Source: Streptomyces sp. CCM_MD2014
Lineage (GTDB): Bacteria; Actinomycetota; Actinomycetes; Streptomycetales; Streptomycetaceae
Reading direction: 5' to 3'
DNA length: 64,000 nt
NCBI RefSeq assembly: GCF_000772045.1
Contig: NZ_CP009754.1
Span: 6,572,001-6,636,000, forward strand
Shown here in pieces: positions 63,174 to 64,000 of this stretch. The translations under genes and the position numbers were made by a program. The notes under the pieces were generated by a model. The model was not told the origin of the DNA, did not search any database, and saw nothing but the letters and a program-made list of their open reading frames with translations. Position 1 is the stretch's first letter. Every line of letters begins with the position of its first letter.

Positions 63174-64000
63174 GTGGCCGACCGTCTCATCGTCCGTGGC
63201 GCGCGCGAGCACAACCTGAAGAACGTCTCGCTCGACCTGCCTCGTGACTCGCTCATCGTCTTCACGGGCCTGTCCGGGTCGGGCAAGTCCTCCCTGGCCT
63301 TCGACACCATCTTCGCCGAGGGCCAGCGGCGCTACGTGGAGTCGCTCTCCTCCTACGCCCGGCAGTTCCTCGGCCAGATGGACAAGCCGGACGTCGACTT
63401 CATCGAGGGCCTCTCCCCGGCGGTCTCCATCGACCAGAAGTCGACCTCGCGCAACCCGCGCTCCACGGTCGGCACCATCACCGAGGTCTACGACTACCTG
63501 CGCCTGCTCTTCGCCCGCATCGGCAAGCCGCACTGTCCCGAGTGCCGCCGGCCCATCTCGCGCCAGTCGCCGCAGGCCATCGTCGACAAGGTCCTGGAGC
63601 TGCCGGAGGGCAGCCGCTTCCAGGTGCTGTCGCCGCTGGTGCGCGAGCGCAAGGGCGAGTTCGTCGACCTCTTCGCCGACCTCCAGACCAAGGGCTACTC
63701 CCGCGCGCGGGTGGACGGCGAGACCGTCCAGCTCTCCAACCCGCCCACGCTGAAGAAGCAGGAGAAGCACACCATCGAGGTGGTCGTCGACCGCCTCACG
63801 GTGAAGGACTCCGCCAAGCGGCGCCTCACCGACTCCGTGGAGACCGCGCTGGGCCTGTCCGGCGGCATGGTCGTGCTCGACTTCGTCGACCTCCCCGAGG
63901 ACGACCCCGAGCGCGAGCGCATGTACTCCGAGCACCTGTACTGCCCGTACGACGACCTGTCCTTCGAGGAGCTGGAGCCCCGCTCCTTCTCCTTCAACTC
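63174..64000 (+). CDS. uvrA: UvrABC excinuclease subunit A (5' part; runs off the window)
   Basis: The first 275 residues of UvrA, cut by the window edge; the full protein is about 1000. Walker A GLSGSGKS is at 32-39, the family segment FAEGQRRYVESLSSYARQFLGQM follows, and Cys121/Cys124 (CPEC) begin the zinc-binding module. UvrA finds lesions and loads UvrB. The start is the GTG at 63174 (MADRLIVRGAREHNLKNV); AAAGG lies upstream. Confidence 0.97.
   Translation, partial: MADRLIVRGAREHNLKNVSLDLPRDSLIVFTGLSGSGKSSLAFDTIFAEGQRRYVESLSSYARQFLGQMDKPDVDFIEGLSPAVSIDQKSTSRNPRSTVGTITEVYDYLRLLFARIGKPHCPECRRPISRQSPQAIVDKVLELPEGSRFQVLSPLVRERKGEFVDLFADLQTKGYSRARVDGETVQLSNPPTLKKQEKHTIEVVVDRLTVKDSAKRRLTDSVETALGLSGGMVVLDFVDLPEDDPERERMYSEHLYCPYDDLSFEELEPRSFSFN

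Overview
This is a high-GC actinobacterial chromosome segment, almost certainly Streptomyces. The signs are near-exclusive G/C third codon positions, frequent GTG starts, rare TTA codons, WhiJ-type regulators, a mycothiol-dependent enzyme family and the gene set itself. Most of it is conserved core; no prophage, IS, plasmid or CRISPR is evident. From memory the order (pyk, ANTAR regulator, liv operon, polA, rpsA, coaE, uvrB, ter genes, aroQ, uvrA) matches the conserved Streptomyces backbone.

Left part (1-7.7 kb): a two-gene siderophore-type module (PLP decarboxylase and N-hydroxylating monooxygenase), a convergent Tat-secreted 5'-nucleotidase, pyruvate kinase, a degraded stretch beside tRNA-Leu(CAA), and an ANTAR response regulator. 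7.7-13.6 kb: a complete branched-chain amino-acid ABC transporter operon (livK-H-M-G-F, minus strand). 14-18 kb: two small envelope proteins, a hotdog thioesterase and an FdhF/YdeP-type molybdoenzyme. 18.3-31.6 kb: polA, a secreted lytic transglycosylase, hrpB helicase, a methyltransferase lacking a canonical start codon, rpsA, a PAC2 protein, coaE and a TPR protein.

31.6-46.9 kb: small enzymes (methyltransferases, DoxX, S4 protein, uracil-DNA glycosylase, proline iminopeptidase, GNAT, Rid), an FUSC transporter coupled to an amidohydrolase, a TTA-containing DUF899 gene, and a WhiJ-type developmental regulatory module (HATPase, XRE-DUF5753, DUF397, PF04672 methyltransferase) with palindromes in its divergent promoter. 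46.9-64 kb: psuG-psuK, VOC protein, ogt, GDPD, MHYT protein, uvrB, terD, a TerD/FtsK-like fusion, terC, a Ca2+/H+ exchanger, an S66 peptidase, aroQ, an MBL hydrolase, a mycothiol-type protein and the 5' part of uvrA.

Two signals stand out. (1) Upstream of terC there is a yybP-ykoY (Mn2+) riboswitch with a 7-bp P1, the conserved loops, and a 10-nt segment perfectly complementary to the terC Shine-Dalgarno region. (2) uvrA, uvrB, ogt, polA and terD all carry the TTGTCAGTG-N8-TANNNT promoter of the LexA-independent, PafBC-type DNA-damage response; at uvrB, ogt and polA it sits so that the transcript is leaderless. This ties the Ter metal-stress genes to the DNA-repair regulon in one neighbourhood.
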